64,000 nt of DNA from Halonotius pteroides (GCF_003605635.1 NZ_QMDW01000007.1:1-64000), one strand, 5' to 3'; shown: positions 14,005-24,100, counted from the first letter of the stretch. The notes: generated by a model from the sequence alone, not told the origin. Made by a program: numbers and translations.

Positions 14005-14321
14005 TCGCCACCGCCCGGATCGGCCTCATCGCCGTGTTCGTCACGCTGGGGCTGTTTTTTACATTCGTCTCGACGGCCGGCGTGATCCGGCTCCCGGACG
14101 TGTTTTCGCGGGCTCACACCGCCTCTCAAGCCGACACGCTGGGGGCGGGGTTCACGCTGGCTGCGGTCGCGCTCACGCTCGGCTGGCAGTCGGCGACGGT
14201 AAAAACGGTGCTCCTGTTGGTGTTCATCTTCGTGACCAATCCTACCGCCGCCCACGCCATCGCTCGGGCGGCCTACGAGGAGGGCATCGAGCCCTGGACA
14301 ACGGGGGACGACCGCCGATGA
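14001..14321 (+). CDS. mrpG: Mrp antiporter subunit G
   Basis: 106 residues, three transmembrane helices and the MnhG/PhaG signature AGVIRLPDVFSRAHTASQAD followed by TLGAGFTLAAVAL. The conserved end of the third helix, VFIFVTNPTAAHAIARAAY, is present. ATG at 14001 overlaps the mrpF stop. Required for assembly of the antiporter; not itself a proton channel. Confidence 0.93.
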   Translation: MIATARIGLIAVFVTLGLFFTFVSTAGVIRLPDVFSRAHTASQADTLGAGFTLAAVALTLGWQSATVKTVLLLVFIFVTNPTAAHAIARAAYEEGIEPWTTGDDRR

Positions 14322-14911
14322 GCGTTACTGGAGCGTCCGCCGTCGGCTTGCTCCCGATTCACAGCGTCGGCATCACGCCGATCGAGGTGTCGTTGTTCGT
14401 CTTCGTGTTGCTCACGGCCGTCCTCACCGCGCTGTTCCGGGATGTGCTGGCCTCGATTGTCATCTTTGCGGCCTACAGCCTCGGGCTGGCGGTCATTTAC
14501 ACGTTCTACCGCGCCCCCGACGTGGGGCTGACCGAGGCCGCGATCGGTGCCGGCGTCACCACCGTCTTCCTGTTGTTGACGATCGCGAAGACAACCCGGC
14601 CCGCAAGCGACGCCCGCTTTGAGGCGATCAACTGGCCGGCGGTCGGTATCTGTGGGTTGTTTGTCGCTGTCGTCGCCGTGACGCTGCCGGCGTTTCCGGC
14701 GGTCGGCGACCCCGCCTCGCCGATTCTCACAGATGCCGATGTCTCCGGCTACTACATCGCCAACGCCTACGACCAAACCGGCGCGGAAAACGCGGTTACC
14801 GCGGTGCTGGCGGCCTACCGCGGGTTCGATACCTTCGGTGAGGCGATCGTCGTCTTCGCCGCCGGGGTTGCCAGCCTGCTCGTGCTCGGTCGGGAGGTGT
14901 TCACCGCATGA
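14318..14911 (+). CDS. Mrp antiporter subunit, DUF4040 (MbhD/E-like) protein
   Basis: 197 residues. Contains FRDVLASIVIFAAYSLGLAV and YRAPDVGLTEAAIGAGVTTV, the DUF4040/MbhD signature that in bacteria forms the C-terminal part of MrpA. The second half (GFDTFGEAIVVFAAGVASLL) matches the following MbhE segment. So the region that is fused to MrpA in Bacillus is a separate gene here. Start overlaps the mrpG stop (ATGA). Confidence 0.88.
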   Translation: MSVTGASAVGLLPIHSVGITPIEVSLFVFVLLTAVLTALFRDVLASIVIFAAYSLGLAVIYTFYRAPDVGLTEAAIGAGVTTVFLLLTIAKTTRPASDARFEAINWPAVGICGLFVAVVAVTLPAFPAVGDPASPILTDADVSGYYIANAYDQTGAENAVTAVLAAYRGFDTFGEAIVVFAAGVASLLVLGREVFTA

Positions 14912-15516
14912 GTAGCGATCCTGCCGACAACGACACCGGCGGTACCATCACGCGCCAACGACCGGTTTACACCGAGAGCCAGGTCATCATGACGACGGTG
15001 AAAGCCGTGATCCCGTTCGTGTTGACCTACGGGCTGTTCATCACGTTCCACGGGACAGGTTCGCCCGGTGGCGGCTTCCAAGGCGGCGCGCTCATCGCCT
15101 CGGTTGTGTTGATGATGGCGTTTGCGTTTGGGATCGAATCGACCCGCGAGTGGCTTTCAAACGCGCTTGTCGTTGGCCTCGGCACCGTCGGCGTGGCGAT
15201 CTTTGCGGGTATCGCCCTCGTGCCGATGGCCCTCGGCGAAAACTTCCTTGAGTACACCGCGTACTACCCCGTGTTGGGTGACATACTCGGGCTCAAGGAG
15301 TATGAGTTCGTCAAATACGGGATGGAGGCCGTCGAGATCGGCGGCATCGCCCTCATCGTCGCTGGCGTCCTGATGGGGCTGTTTTTCGCGCTGGCAGCCG
15401 GCGTGACGCCTCCCAACGACACCACCCCCGACACCGAATCAGCAGCCGACACCGGTGCGGCATCGAATACAAACACAATGACCGGCGACATCGACACGGA
15501 GGGGGCAAACAAATGA
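14908..15516 (+). CDS. mrpB: Mrp antiporter subunit B (MnhB)
   Basis: 202 residues. The MnhB signature TVKAVIPFVLTYGLFITFHG, followed by SPGGGFQGGALIASVVLMMA, covers residues about 30-75, and there are about four transmembrane helices. The last 30 residues are Thr/Asp/Ala rich and not conserved. ATG at 14908 overlaps the previous stop (ATGA) and the next gene starts four bases before its end. Structural subunit of the membrane complex. Confidence 0.92.
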   Translation: MSSDPADNDTGGTITRQRPVYTESQVIMTTVKAVIPFVLTYGLFITFHGTGSPGGGFQGGALIASVVLMMAFAFGIESTREWLSNALVVGLGTVGVAIFAGIALVPMALGENFLEYTAYYPVLGDILGLKEYEFVKYGMEAVEIGGIALIVAGVLMGLFFALAAGVTPPNDTTPDTESAADTGAASNTNTMTGDIDTEGANK

Positions 15517-15881
15517 CCGACATCATTGGCGTGGCGACGACACGACACGCCTACGTCTTGTTTGTCCTGCTGTCAGCTATCGGCTTGTACATGATGATCG
15601 CAAACAAAAACCTCGTCAAGAAGATTATCGGATTGAATATGTTCCAGACCGGCATCTTCCTGTTTTTTATCACCTCGGCCTACCGGATCGGCGGCTCGGT
15701 ACCGATCGTCGAACCCGGGGCTGGCCCCTACGTCAGCCCGCTGCCACAGGTGATTGTGCTGACCGCGATTGTCGTCGGTATCAGCCTCACCGCGGTCGGC
15801 CTCGCGCTCACGATCCGGCTCTACACCGAGTATGGGACGCTCCGGGCCGACGCGCTCCGGGAGGTGATCGGCGATGAGTGA
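15513..15881 (+). CDS. mrpC: Mrp antiporter subunit C (NuoK-like)
   Basis: 122 residues, three helices. NuoK/MnhC signature: IGLYMMIANKNLVKKIIGLN, then FQTGIFLFFIT and LPQVIVLTAIVVGISLTAVG. Homologous to the NuoK subunit of complex I, with the conserved acidic and Gln-Val-Ile positions in the last helices. Overlaps both neighbours (ATGA at 15513; eight bases with mrpD). Confidence 0.94.
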   Translation: MTDIIGVATTRHAYVLFVLLSAIGLYMMIANKNLVKKIIGLNMFQTGIFLFFITSAYRIGGSVPIVEPGAGPYVSPLPQVIVLTAIVVGISLTAVGLALTIRLYTEYGTLRADALREVIGDE

Positions 15882-17427
15882 CGCGCTGCTCCCGTTGTTG
15901 ATCGCCATTCCCCTGTTGGCGGCGATCTTCCCGCTGTTGTTGGGGCTGCGATTCGACCGCGCCGGCTGGCCGGTGGCGATGGCAACGTCGCTGATAGTCG
16001 CTGGCCTCGCGGGGCGGCTCGCATGGGCCGTTTCGCCGGCCAGCAGCGGCCCCCAGCAGTTCGTCCACGATCTCGCGGGCTACCCCGCGCCGTACGGGAT
16101 CGAACTCGTCGGCGACGGGTTGTCGGCGATTCTTGTTGTCCTCATTAGCGTCGTTGCTGTCGCCGTGCTCATCTCCGCTCGGACGACCGGCCCCGACAGC
16201 AACGCCTTCTACAGCGGCCTGTTGCTGTTGACCGGCGGCCTACTCGGGATGGCACTCACCGGCGACCTGTTCAATCTCTTCGTCTTCCTCGAAATCGTCG
16301 GGCTGGTCAGCTACGCGCTGATCGCCAGCAGCGACGATGGCCGGGCGGCCTACGGCGCGCTCAAATATCTCTTCCTCGGGACGACGGGCGCGTCACTGTA
16401 CCTGATCGGCGTCGGCTACGCGCTCGTGGCGACAGGAACGCTCAACATGGGCGATATGGCGACCGAACTCGCTGCTGTCGGCTACAGCGACCCGCTCGTA
16501 CAGGCGGCCTTCGGCTTCATGCTCATCGGCTTCATGCTGAAGATCGCCATTTTCCCGCTGCATACGTGGCAGCCTGACGCCTACACCTACGCGCCCGACA
16601 CTGTTTCAGCGTTCATCTCCGCGCTCGTCTCGACGACGGCGGCCTACGCGCTTATCCGGATCGCCTACGACGTATTTACCGTCGAGTTCTTCGCGGCGAA
16701 CCCACTGATCACCGACGCCGTCCTGTTGGTCGCCTCGATCAGCATCGTCGTCGGCAGCCTCCTGGCCCTCCTACAGACCGACCTCAAACGCGTCTTCGCG
16801 TACTCCTCGGTCGCCCAGTTCGGCATGATCCTCGCCGCCATCGGGCTCCAAAGCGAGACGGCGCTGTTCGGCGCGATTATCCATCTCGTCGGCCACGGGC
16901 TGATGAAGGCCACGCTGTTCATGGGCGCGGGCGTGCTGTCGAGCGCGTATGGAGCCCAGACTGTCGCCGACTACGCCGGTCTCGCCAAGCGCGCACCGAT
17001 CACGTCGGGCATGATGGCGGTCGCCGGTCTCGCACTCGTCGGGATTCCGCCGTCGGTCGGCACGCTCGGCAAGTGGTTTATCGCCCTCGGCGCGGTCGAG
17101 GAGGGCTCGTGGGGCGTCGCCGCCGTGATCTTCATCAGCACGCTGTTGACGCTGACGTACATCGGGCGACTGCTCGAAGCCCTGTACTTCACCCAGCCCG
17201 CCGCGACTGACGACGACACCGGTGTCGCTGGCGACGCCGATGGCGGTTCGATCGTCGCCGACGGCGGCGACACTGAAGGTTCGACCGCCGGCGACGGAAT
17301 CACAGCCATCGCCACCGAACGGATCGTTGTCGTCGTTGTCCTCGCCATCTCGACGGTCGCGTTGTTCGGCGCGGCCGATCCGCTCGCTGCCATGCTTGAT
17401 CCCGTCTTCGGGAGGTTCTTCCAGTGA
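15874..17427 (+). CDS. mrpD: Mrp antiporter subunit D-type, proton-conducting
   Basis: 517 residues and about 14 hydrophobic helices. Proton_antipo_M core: TGDLFNLFVFLEIVGLVSYA (conserved Glu), FMLKIAIFPLHTWQPDAYTY (conserved Lys and His), and LLQTDLKRVFAYSSVAQFG. Such subunits carry ions and are homologous to NuoN/NuoM/NuoL. Near residue 450 is an acidic loop (DDDTGVAGDADGGS) typical of halophile adaptation. First of three homologous channel subunits in a row. Confidence 0.93.
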   Translation: MSDALLPLLIAIPLLAAIFPLLLGLRFDRAGWPVAMATSLIVAGLAGRLAWAVSPASSGPQQFVHDLAGYPAPYGIELVGDGLSAILVVLISVVAVAVLISARTTGPDSNAFYSGLLLLTGGLLGMALTGDLFNLFVFLEIVGLVSYALIASSDDGRAAYGALKYLFLGTTGASLYLIGVGYALVATGTLNMGDMATELAAVGYSDPLVQAAFGFMLIGFMLKIAIFPLHTWQPDAYTYAPDTVSAFISALVSTTAAYALIRIAYDVFTVEFFAANPLITDAVLLVASISIVVGSLLALLQTDLKRVFAYSSVAQFGMILAAIGLQSETALFGAIIHLVGHGLMKATLFMGAGVLSSAYGAQTVADYAGLAKRAPITSGMMAVAGLALVGIPPSVGTLGKWFIALGAVEEGSWGVAAVIFISTLLTLTYIGRLLEALYFTQPAATDDDTGVAGDADGGSIVADGGDTEGSTAGDGITAIATERIVVVVVLAISTVALFGAADPLAAMLDPVFGRFFQ

Positions 17428-19097
17428 CTGCAATCCCCTCACTCCAACCCCTGGCTGCCGTCATCGTCTCGTTCGTCGCCGCCGGGCTGATCCTCGTCTC
17501 CGGCCGGCGGCCGAACCTTCGAGAGGCGTGGACGCTGCTGGCGTCGTTCTCGATGTTCGGCCTCGTCGCCAGCATGGTGCCGTCCGCTCTCGACGGCGAG
17601 ATCCTCGTCACCAACCTCGGCACGATCGTCCCCGGCATCGACTTCGTTCTCCGGGCCGACCCCCTTGGTGTCCTTTTCGCCTCGCTGGCGAGCCTGCTGT
17701 GGATCGTCACCAGCTTCTACAGCATCGGCTACATGCGCGGCCTCGACGAACACAACCAGACCCGCTATTTCGCCTCGTTCGCCGTTTCGGTCGCTGCCGC
17801 CGTTGGCATCGCCTTCTCGGGCAATCTCCTGACGATCTTCGTCTTCTACGAGGTGCTCTCGGTCGCAACGTACCCGCTTGTCGCCCACGACGAAACCGAG
17901 GAAGCACGGGCCGCGGGCCGCAAGTATCTCGCCTACACCTTCTTCGGCGGCGGGGTGTTGGTGTTAGCTGGCACGACGCTGGTCTACTGGCTCACGGGCA
18001 CGGTTGACTTCACGCCCGGCGGGATCACCGCCCTTGCCAACGCCGACCCGACGGCGGCGACGCTGGCGTTCATTGTCCTCGCGGTCGGTTTCGGCGTCAA
18101 AGCCGGGCTGATGCCGCTGCATCAGTGGCTGCCGGAGGCGATGGTCGCGCCGACGCCCGTCTCGGGGCTGCTGCACGCCGTCGCGGTCGTCAAAAGCGGC
18201 GTCTTCGGGATCGCCCGCGTCGTCCTCGACGTGTTCGGCCCTGACACGCTGGCTTCCCTCGGCCCCGACCGCTTCGGCGACCTCGGGATCGCGCTGCCGT
18301 TGGCCGCCGTCGCGGCGATCACGCTCACCGTCGCCAGCATCATCGCCCTGCGGAAGGATCACCTCAAACGCCGACTGGCCTATTCAACAATTAGCCAGCT
18401 CTCGTATATCGTGCTCGGGCTCGCATTGCTGGAGGGCGACGCGCTGATCGGCGGGCTGTTGCATATCCCCGCTCACGCGTTCATGAAGCTCACCCTGTTT
18501 TTCTGTGCGGGGATCATCCACGTCGAAACTCACACCGACTACATCAGCGAGATGGCCGGAATTGGCAAGCGGATGCCGCTCACGATGCTTGCGTTCGGCG
18601 TCGCCGCCGCAGGGATGGCCGGCATTCCGCTCGTCGCCGGCTTCGTCAGCAAGTGGTACATCGTGATCGGCGCGTTCGAAGGCGGCAATGGGATCTTTGC
18701 GGCCGTGCTGTTGCTCTCGGGGATCCTCAACATCGCGTACTTCTGGCCGATCGTCTATCAGGCGTTCTTCGAGACGCCCGACGACCACGACGCAAAACCC
18801 ATCGCCGAAGGCCCCTACGGCGGTCGGGATCAGGTCGTCGCCGACGGCGGCGACGACACCGACCATGCTACCGACGCCCACAACGCCAGCGACGCACACG
18901 ACTCCGACCACGGCGGCCCGCCGGCCGGCGGTTGGGACGAACGCGACTGGCGCGGCGGCGAGAGCACGTGGTTCATGCTCGGGCCGATCCTGACGGCGGC
19001 CACGCTGTCGTTAATTTTGGGGGTCGTGCCCCATACCGCCGTCTTCCTGCGGATCGTTGAGACCATCGTCGGCAATCTACCGGGGGTGATGGGCTAA
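17424..19097 (+). CDS. Mrp antiporter second D/A-type proton-conducting subunit
   Basis: 557 residues with about 14 hydrophobic helices. Motifs: FSGNLLTIFVFYEVLSVATY (conserved Glu), FGVKAGLMPLHQWLPEAMVA (Lys, His), LRKDHLKRRLAYSTISQLSY and HAFMKLTLFFCAGI. GTG start overlaps the preceding TGA. An acidic His/Asp-rich loop (about residues 470-500) precedes the last helix. It is the second of three channel-type paralogues; the bacterial MrpA equivalent is probably split between these genes and the DUF4040 protein. Confidence 0.9.
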   Translation: MTAIPSLQPLAAVIVSFVAAGLILVSGRRPNLREAWTLLASFSMFGLVASMVPSALDGEILVTNLGTIVPGIDFVLRADPLGVLFASLASLLWIVTSFYSIGYMRGLDEHNQTRYFASFAVSVAAAVGIAFSGNLLTIFVFYEVLSVATYPLVAHDETEEARAAGRKYLAYTFFGGGVLVLAGTTLVYWLTGTVDFTPGGITALANADPTAATLAFIVLAVGFGVKAGLMPLHQWLPEAMVAPTPVSGLLHAVAVVKSGVFGIARVVLDVFGPDTLASLGPDRFGDLGIALPLAAVAAITLTVASIIALRKDHLKRRLAYSTISQLSYIVLGLALLEGDALIGGLLHIPAHAFMKLTLFFCAGIIHVETHTDYISEMAGIGKRMPLTMLAFGVAAAGMAGIPLVAGFVSKWYIVIGAFEGGNGIFAAVLLLSGILNIAYFWPIVYQAFFETPDDHDAKPIAEGPYGGRDQVVADGGDDTDHATDAHNASDAHDSDHGGPPAGGWDERDWRGGESTWFMLGPILTAATLSLILGVVPHTAVFLRIVETIVGNLPGVMG

Positions 19098-20926
19098 TGG
19101 CGACCGCGCTGACCGCAGTGCCGCCAGGCGTCGTCCTGCTGGCGGTCGCCGTCCTCGTCGCGCTGCTGCCGCGCCGCACCGGCCACGCGCTGGGTATCGC
19201 TGCCTCCGCCGTGACGCTGGCGTGGGTATGGACGATTCCGGCTGGAGCATACCTCCAAACATCGTTCCTCGGCTTCGAGGCGGTGCTGTTCAACGTTGAT
19301 CAGTTCTCCCGGCTGATGGGGATCATCTTCGCGCTCATCGGTGTCGTCGCCGTGCTGTACTCCTACGCCAGCGAGGCCGAAAGCCTCCAGACCGCCTTCG
19401 CGCTCTCGTATGTCGCCACCAGCTTCGGAGCTGTCTTCGCTGGTGACTGGCTCACGCTCATCTTCTTTTGGGAGCTGATGGCCGTCACCAGCACGCTGCT
19501 CGTCTGGCACTATCGCGGCAAAGCGGTGCGAGCAGGCTACCGCTACGCCATCTTCCATGGGATCGGCGGCACGCTGTTGATGGCAGCGATTCTGCAGACC
19601 TATGTTGCCAAGGGCACCTTCCTCTTTGCGTCGGTGCCTGGCGGCCCGGAAGTCGCCGGTATCGCCGCTGGTCTTCCCGCCGCACTCGCGGCGGTCGGGA
19701 TCGGCGTCAACGTCGGCTTCATCGGGCTCCACACGTGGCTCCCGGATACCTACCCGCGACCGCATATCGCCGCCAGCGTCTTCCTCTGTGTGTTCACCAC
19801 CAAGACCGGCGTCTACGGGATGTATCGGGCGTTCCCGGAGGGTCACCTCGCTATCGCCTACATGGGCGGCGGGATGGCCGTCTTCGGGGCGACGTTCGCG
19901 CTGTTCCAAAACGATATGCGCCGGCTGCTCTCGTACCACATCCAATCGCAGGTCGGCTACATGATCGCCGGCGTCGGCATCGGCGGCGCGTTGGCCCAGT
20001 CCGGCGCGTTCGCTCACGTGTTCAACCACATTCTCTACAAGGGTCTGTTGTTCATGACCGCCGGCGTCGTCGTCTACCGGACAGGCGAGGAGAACCTGAA
20101 GAAACTCGGCGGGCTGGCACGGGAGATGCCGATTACCGCCGGCGCGTTCACGGTTGCCGCGCTGTCGATCGCCGGCTTCCCTGGGTTCAACGGCTTTGTC
20201 AGCAAGGGGATCATTATCTCGGCGAGTCACTACACCTTCGGTGCGGGGCCGCTGCCGATCGGTGAGTTCCACACCCTTGAATGGCTGCTGTTGCTCGGTG
20301 GGGTTGGCACCTTCATGTCGTTTATCAAGTTCGGCTACTACGCCTTCTTCCACGGTGCGCACGACGGCAGCGTCGCCGACGCGAATCCCGGCCAAAGTGT
20401 CGCCATGTTGGCGGTGGCAGGACTCTGCGTCTTCTACGGGCTTGCCGTGCCAACCTCGCCGCTTTCGTCGATCCTGCCGGCCAACGTCGGGCTGTTCGGT
20501 CTCCTGCCGTTCGACGTGACAAGCGACGCTGTCGTCGCACACGTGTACAAAACCTATACGATCGGTCACATTGTTGAGGGGGTCGTCCTTGCGGCCGCAG
20601 GGCTGATCGGCTTCCGACTCACGAAGAAACCGCTCTCGAAACTCGGTCGCGTGCCCGATATCGATGCGATCTACAATCGAGTCGTCTTCTACGGTGGCCA
20701 CAGTGTGATCGTCGGCGTCACCGAGTTCTACGCCGCCGTTGATCGCGCTGTGATGAGCACTATCGCCCGCGCCAAAGCCGTCGGGGGCGATCCGCAGGCG
20801 ACCGCCCGACGGCTCGGCTTCGGGGGCGACGACCAGCCGCCGGTACTCCGCTCGGGGATCGGACAGAGCGTCTTCGTGTTACTCGCCGTGGTGAGTCTCG
20901 TCGTGGCGATCCTGCTGATCGGCTAA
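19097..20926 (+). CDS. Mrp antiporter third proton-conducting subunit
   Basis: 609 residues, the longest of the three paralogues. Motifs: FAGDWLTLIFFWELMAVTST (conserved Glu), VNVGFIGLHTWLPDTYPRPH, FQNDMRRLLSYHIQSQVGYM and NHILYKGLLFMTAGVVVYRT. The C-terminus adds an amphipathic helix region and one last transmembrane helix (VLLAVVSLVVAILLIG). The ATG at 19097 overlaps the previous stop (TAATG). Last gene of the Mrp operon; 41 bp separate it from hisD. Confidence 0.9.
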   Translation: MATALTAVPPGVVLLAVAVLVALLPRRTGHALGIAASAVTLAWVWTIPAGAYLQTSFLGFEAVLFNVDQFSRLMGIIFALIGVVAVLYSYASEAESLQTAFALSYVATSFGAVFAGDWLTLIFFWELMAVTSTLLVWHYRGKAVRAGYRYAIFHGIGGTLLMAAILQTYVAKGTFLFASVPGGPEVAGIAAGLPAALAAVGIGVNVGFIGLHTWLPDTYPRPHIAASVFLCVFTTKTGVYGMYRAFPEGHLAIAYMGGGMAVFGATFALFQNDMRRLLSYHIQSQVGYMIAGVGIGGALAQSGAFAHVFNHILYKGLLFMTAGVVVYRTGEENLKKLGGLAREMPITAGAFTVAALSIAGFPGFNGFVSKGIIISASHYTFGAGPLPIGEFHTLEWLLLLGGVGTFMSFIKFGYYAFFHGAHDGSVADANPGQSVAMLAVAGLCVFYGLAVPTSPLSSILPANVGLFGLLPFDVTSDAVVAHVYKTYTIGHIVEGVVLAAAGLIGFRLTKKPLSKLGRVPDIDAIYNRVVFYGGHSVIVGVTEFYAAVDRAVMSTIARAKAVGGDPQATARRLGFGGDDQPPVLRSGIGQSVFVLLAVVSLVVAILLIG

Positions 20927-20967
20927 GGGATGGAAACGGTTTTTCGCTGGCCACCCGAAGCCGACCC

Positions 20968-22236
20968 ATGAGCTACCGAGTTATCGCGGATCTCTCGCCG
21001 GATGAGCGCGCGGCCTTTTTTGAGCGCGACGCCGGCATCGACGCGGTTCGGAGCGACGCCGCCGATATCATCGACCGCGTCAGCACGGAGGGCGATGTCG
21101 CGCTGCGTGATCTCGCATCAAAACACGATGATGTCGAGGTCGGCAATCTTGATGTGACCGACCTCGCCGAACGCGCCCACGAAGATGTCGACGACGGAAT
21201 TCTCGACGCCATCGAGACTGCCGCCGCCAACATCCGCGCGTTCCACGAGCGACAGATGCCCAACGACTGGCGTGAGGAGTTCGACGGCCGTGAGTTGGGA
21301 CGTCGCTTCCGCCCGCTTTCGGCGGTTGGCGTCTATGCGCCTGGCGGCACCGCCGCCTACCCCTCAAGTGTGCTGATGGGCGTCCTCCCCGCCAAGATCG
21401 CCGGTGTCGACCATGTCGCTGTCGCCACGCCGCCGGCCGACCCGATGAACCCAGTGACGCTCGCAGCAGCCCACGAGGCCGGAGCGGACGCGATCTATGC
21501 CGCCGGCGGCGCGCAAGCGATCGCCGCCCTCGCCTACGGCACCGAAACGGTCACCCCGGTACAGAAGATCGTCGGCCCGGGCAATAGGTGGGTGACCGCC
21601 GCAAAGGCCGAGGTTCGCGGCGACGTGGAGATCGACTTTCTCGCCGGCCCCAGTGAGATCCTTGTCGTCTGCGACGAGACAGCCGATCCAGAGCTTGTCG
21701 CCAGCGACCTCCTCGCCCAAGCCGAACACGACCCCAACGCCTCCGTTGTCGCCGTTACCGCCGACGAGGCCACCGCCGAGGCGATCGACGACGCCCTCGA
21801 CACACAGGTCGACGGACGCGACCGAGCCGACATCATCAGCGATGCCCTCGACAACGATGCCAGCGGCGTCCTCCTGGCGCGGTCGATGTCGGAAGCCGTG
21901 TTGTTCGCCGAGGAGTACGCCGCCGAACACCTCTCGATTCAGGCCGATGACGACGAGGCGATCCTTGACCGAATCGACTCGGCCGGCAGCGTTTTTCTCG
22001 GCCCGAACACACCGGTTGCCGCCGGTGACTACGCCTCGGGAACGAACCACGTCCTGCCGACCAACGGCGGCGCAAAACGGTTTGGTGGACTCTCTGCCGA
22101 TGCCTTCCTGCGGTCGACAACAGTCCAGCGGCTCGATTCAGCGGGCCTCGATGCGCTCTCGGAGTCAATCACAACGCTCGCGGAGGCCGAAGGGCTGGAA
22201 GCCCACGCCGAGAGTGTTCGTCGCCGGTTCGAGTAA
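20968..22236 (+). CDS. hisD: histidinol dehydrogenase
   Basis: 422 residues, standard length. Catalyses the last two steps of histidine synthesis, histidinol to histidine, with NAD and zinc. Signatures: [48 protein letters not shown] and [10 protein letters not shown] (His-containing zinc/substrate region), and [22 protein letters not shown] follows the Mrp operon by 41 bp; no other his gene is in the window, as is usual for haloarchaea where his genes are scattered. Confidence 0.97.
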   Translation: MSYRVIADLSPDERAAFFERDAGIDAVRSDAADIIDRVSTEGDVALRDLASKHDDVEVGNLDVTDLAERAHEDVDDGILDAIETAAANIRAFHERQMPNDWREEFDGRELGRRFRPLSAVGVYAPGGTAAYPSSVLMGVLPAKIAGVDHVAVATPPADPMNPVTLAAAHEAGADAIYAAGGAQAIAALAYGTETVTPVQKIVGPGNRWVTAAKAEVRGDVEIDFLAGPSEILVVCDETADPELVASDLLAQAEHDPNASVVAVTADEATAEAIDDALDTQVDGRDRADIISDALDNDASGVLLARSMSEAVLFAEEYAAEHLSIQADDDEAILDRIDSAGSVFLGPNTPVAAGDYASGTNHVLPTNGGAKRFGGLSADAFLRSTTVQRLDSAGLDALSESITTLAEAEGLEAHAESVRRRFE

Positions 22237-22294
22237 TGGTTCCTGATTACGTTTCGCCGTCACTGTTAACACCCTCGGCTGACGATAGCTGGGT

Positions 22295-22660
22295 ATGAGC
22301 ACGAGCACCGCCGACAGCAGCACCGAGGAGGCCGTCGAAGTCACGGAGCAGGCTGCAAACAAAGCGCTCGCGTTGATGGATGGCGAGGGGATGGATACCG
22401 ATGTCGGCGGCCTCCGGTTGTTCGTCCAGCAGGGCGGCTGTGCCGGTCTCTCCTATGGGATGCGTTTTGACGACGAGCCCGAAGAGGACGATACGATCAC
22501 CGTCCACCACGGCCTGCGTGTCTTTGTCGACCCATCAAGTCTCAACTACATCGGTGGCAGCAGTCTCCAGTACGAGGATGGCCTACAGGCGGAGGGCTTC
22601 CACGTCGAAAACCCAAATGTCGTCTCCGAGTGTGGCTGTGGTGAAAGTTTCAGAACCTGA
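22295..22660 (+). CDS. HesB/IscA family iron-sulfur assembly protein
   Basis: 121 residues. The A-type carrier motif is present: a first Cys in QQGGCAGLSYGMRF and the terminal CGC pair in VVSECGCGESF, with LNYIGGSSLQYEDGLQAEGF between. These three cysteines bind iron or a cluster for transfer to target proteins. The first 25 residues are polar and non-conserved. Could serve IscA, ErpA or a related carrier role; the sequence does not distinguish these. A standalone gene 58 bp after hisD. Confidence 0.9.
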   Translation: MSTSTADSSTEEAVEVTEQAANKALALMDGEGMDTDVGGLRLFVQQGGCAGLSYGMRFDDEPEEDDTITVHHGLRVFVDPSSLNYIGGSSLQYEDGLQAEGFHVENPNVVSECGCGESFRT

Positions 22661-22736
22661 GGCTGTTTTATCTTGGTTTGACCAGAACGCGGCTGGTGTG
22701 GCTGGGTTTTTACCATCCGAGCCCAACGTGTTACCA

Positions 22737-23063
22737 ATGGCAGCGAGGCCGCCCCAAAATGAGACGTCGGAGCCCGAAGTGATCGCGTTCGGCATCGCCG
22801 CGCTCGCCGCTCGGCTTGAGACGGCCGACATTGACTACCCGGCGACAAGCGAAGATGTCTGTGCGGCCGTTTCCGACACCGAGATTCCGGTTGACAGTAC
22901 CGGCAACACGGTTGCGTTGGCGACCGCGCTTGATCGGCTGGCCCAAGATGAGTTCACCAAACAATCGGAGCTGCTTGATATGTTACATCCGGTCTTCGAG
23001 GAACAACGGAAACAGGCCGCCACAAGCGTTGTCGGTCGTCTCCGAGCCCTGTTGCCGATCTAA
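22737..23063 (+). CDS. DUF5789-like protein
   Basis: 108 residues. The segment VIAFGIAALAARLETADIDYPATSEDVCAAV, a helix followed by YPAT, resembles haloarchaeal DUF5789 proteins. The rest is helical (TALDRLAQDEFTKQSELLDML). The ATG at 22737 was chosen because an upstream in-frame stretch overlaps hesB in another frame and is not family-like. Function unknown; it ends 26 bp from the convergent glycosyltransferase. Confidence 0.65.
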   Translation: MAARPPQNETSEPEVIAFGIAALAARLETADIDYPATSEDVCAAVSDTEIPVDSTGNTVALATALDRLAQDEFTKQSELLDMLHPVFEEQRKQAATSVVGRLRALLPI

Positions 23064-23089
23064 CGGCGTCGATTCTCCTGAACAGACAG

Positions 23090-24100
23090 TTACCGATCTG
23101 ACTTGGCGACCGGCTGGTCAGCTTCGTTGTCGGCCGGCGTCGGCTCCGGTCGGTCTGTCGTCGTCGCCGACTGGTCGTCAGTGAGAGCCCTGTCGAGGCG
23201 GTCGATCCGGTCGCGCTGTTCGCGGTGCAGCGACTGGATCATATCCGCAAGGAAGCCGAAGATCAGGAGTTGCACACCAAGCAGCAGCAGTGCAACCCCA
23301 CCGATAGCGACAAGTTGGTGAGTGATATTGACGGTGAGCCACCGCCAAAGAACAAACACCAGCATGACGACGCCAACGGCCGTCGAGCCGAGGCCGACGC
23401 TGCCGAAATAAAACAGTGGATTGTTGGTTTTGGCGTTTCGGTACAGTTCAAGCAGAATGATGCTCCCGTCCTTGATCGGGTGGAGGTTGGTCGCTGAACC
23501 ATCAGGCCGAGGACGGTAGGTGATCGGAACAACCGTGGTTGTGATCCCGTGTTTCGCACATTGGATCGCCATCTCGGTCTCAATGCCGAAGCCGTCGGCC
23601 GTCAGCGTCAGTCGCTCGAAGGAGTCGGTTGTGAACGCTCGGTAACCAGAGAGGATATCGACGTAGGTCTCGCCGTAGACCACGCCGAAGATGCTGTTGA
23701 AAAAGCGATTGCCGATCCTGTTGAGTGTCGTCATCGCCCCCGACCGCATGTCGGCAAACCGGTTGCCGATGACATGCTCCGCCTCGCCGGCGATCAGTGG
23801 CTCCAACATCGCCTCCGCGTCGGCGGCGCGGTAGGTCATGTCGGCATCAGCCATGAGGACATACGGCGCGTCGATGTGGGCAACGGCCTGTCGGACAGCC
23901 TGGCCCTTGCCGCTGCCGGTCTGGGTGATGACCGTCGCACCGGCTTTTTGGGCCAACTCGGGGGTATCATCGCCGGAGCCGCCGTCGATGACGAGAATAT
24001 CGGTGTAGCCGGCGGCCTGATAGCTGGTAATGACGTCGGTGATCGTCGCGGCCTCGTTGAGCGCCGGCAGCAGGATACAGACATCCGCACTCGAAGCCAT
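23090..24100 (-). CDS. aglJ: AglJ-like dolichyl-phosphate hexosyltransferase
   Basis: 336 residues. A family-2 glycosyltransferase domain occupies about residues 1-225: [26 protein letters not shown], the DxD-like [10 protein letters not shown] and [14 protein letters not shown]. Two C-terminal helices ([16 protein letters not shown] and [20 protein letters not shown]) anchor it to the membrane, followed by a charged tail. It matches AglJ, which adds the first hexose of the S-layer N-glycan to dolichol phosphate in Haloferax. Orthology to AglJ is likely but DPM-type relatives look similar. Divergent from the ribosomal cluster. Confidence 0.78.
   Translation of the reverse strand: MASSADVCILLPALNEAATITDVITSYQAAGYTDILVIDGGSGDDTPELAQKAGATVITQTGSGKGQAVRQAVAHIDAPYVLMADADMTYRAADAEAMLEPLIAGEAEHVIGNRFADMRSGAMTTLNRIGNRFFNSIFGVVYGETYVDILSGYRAFTTDSFERLTLTADGFGIETEMAIQCAKHGITTTVVPITYRPRPDGSATNLHPIKDGSIILLELYRNAKTNNPLFYFGSVGLGSTAVGVVMLVFVLWRWLTVNITHQLVAIGGVALLLLGVQLLIFGFLADMIQSLHREQRDRIDRLDRALTDDQSATTTDRPEPTPADNEADQPVAKSDR

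Noticed and set aside
19094-20701. 535-codon antisense frame over an antiporter gene
   Set aside because: High-GC DNA leaves long open antisense frames. The plus-strand protein has clear antiporter motifs; the antisense is rich in Arg, Gln and Asp without any domain.
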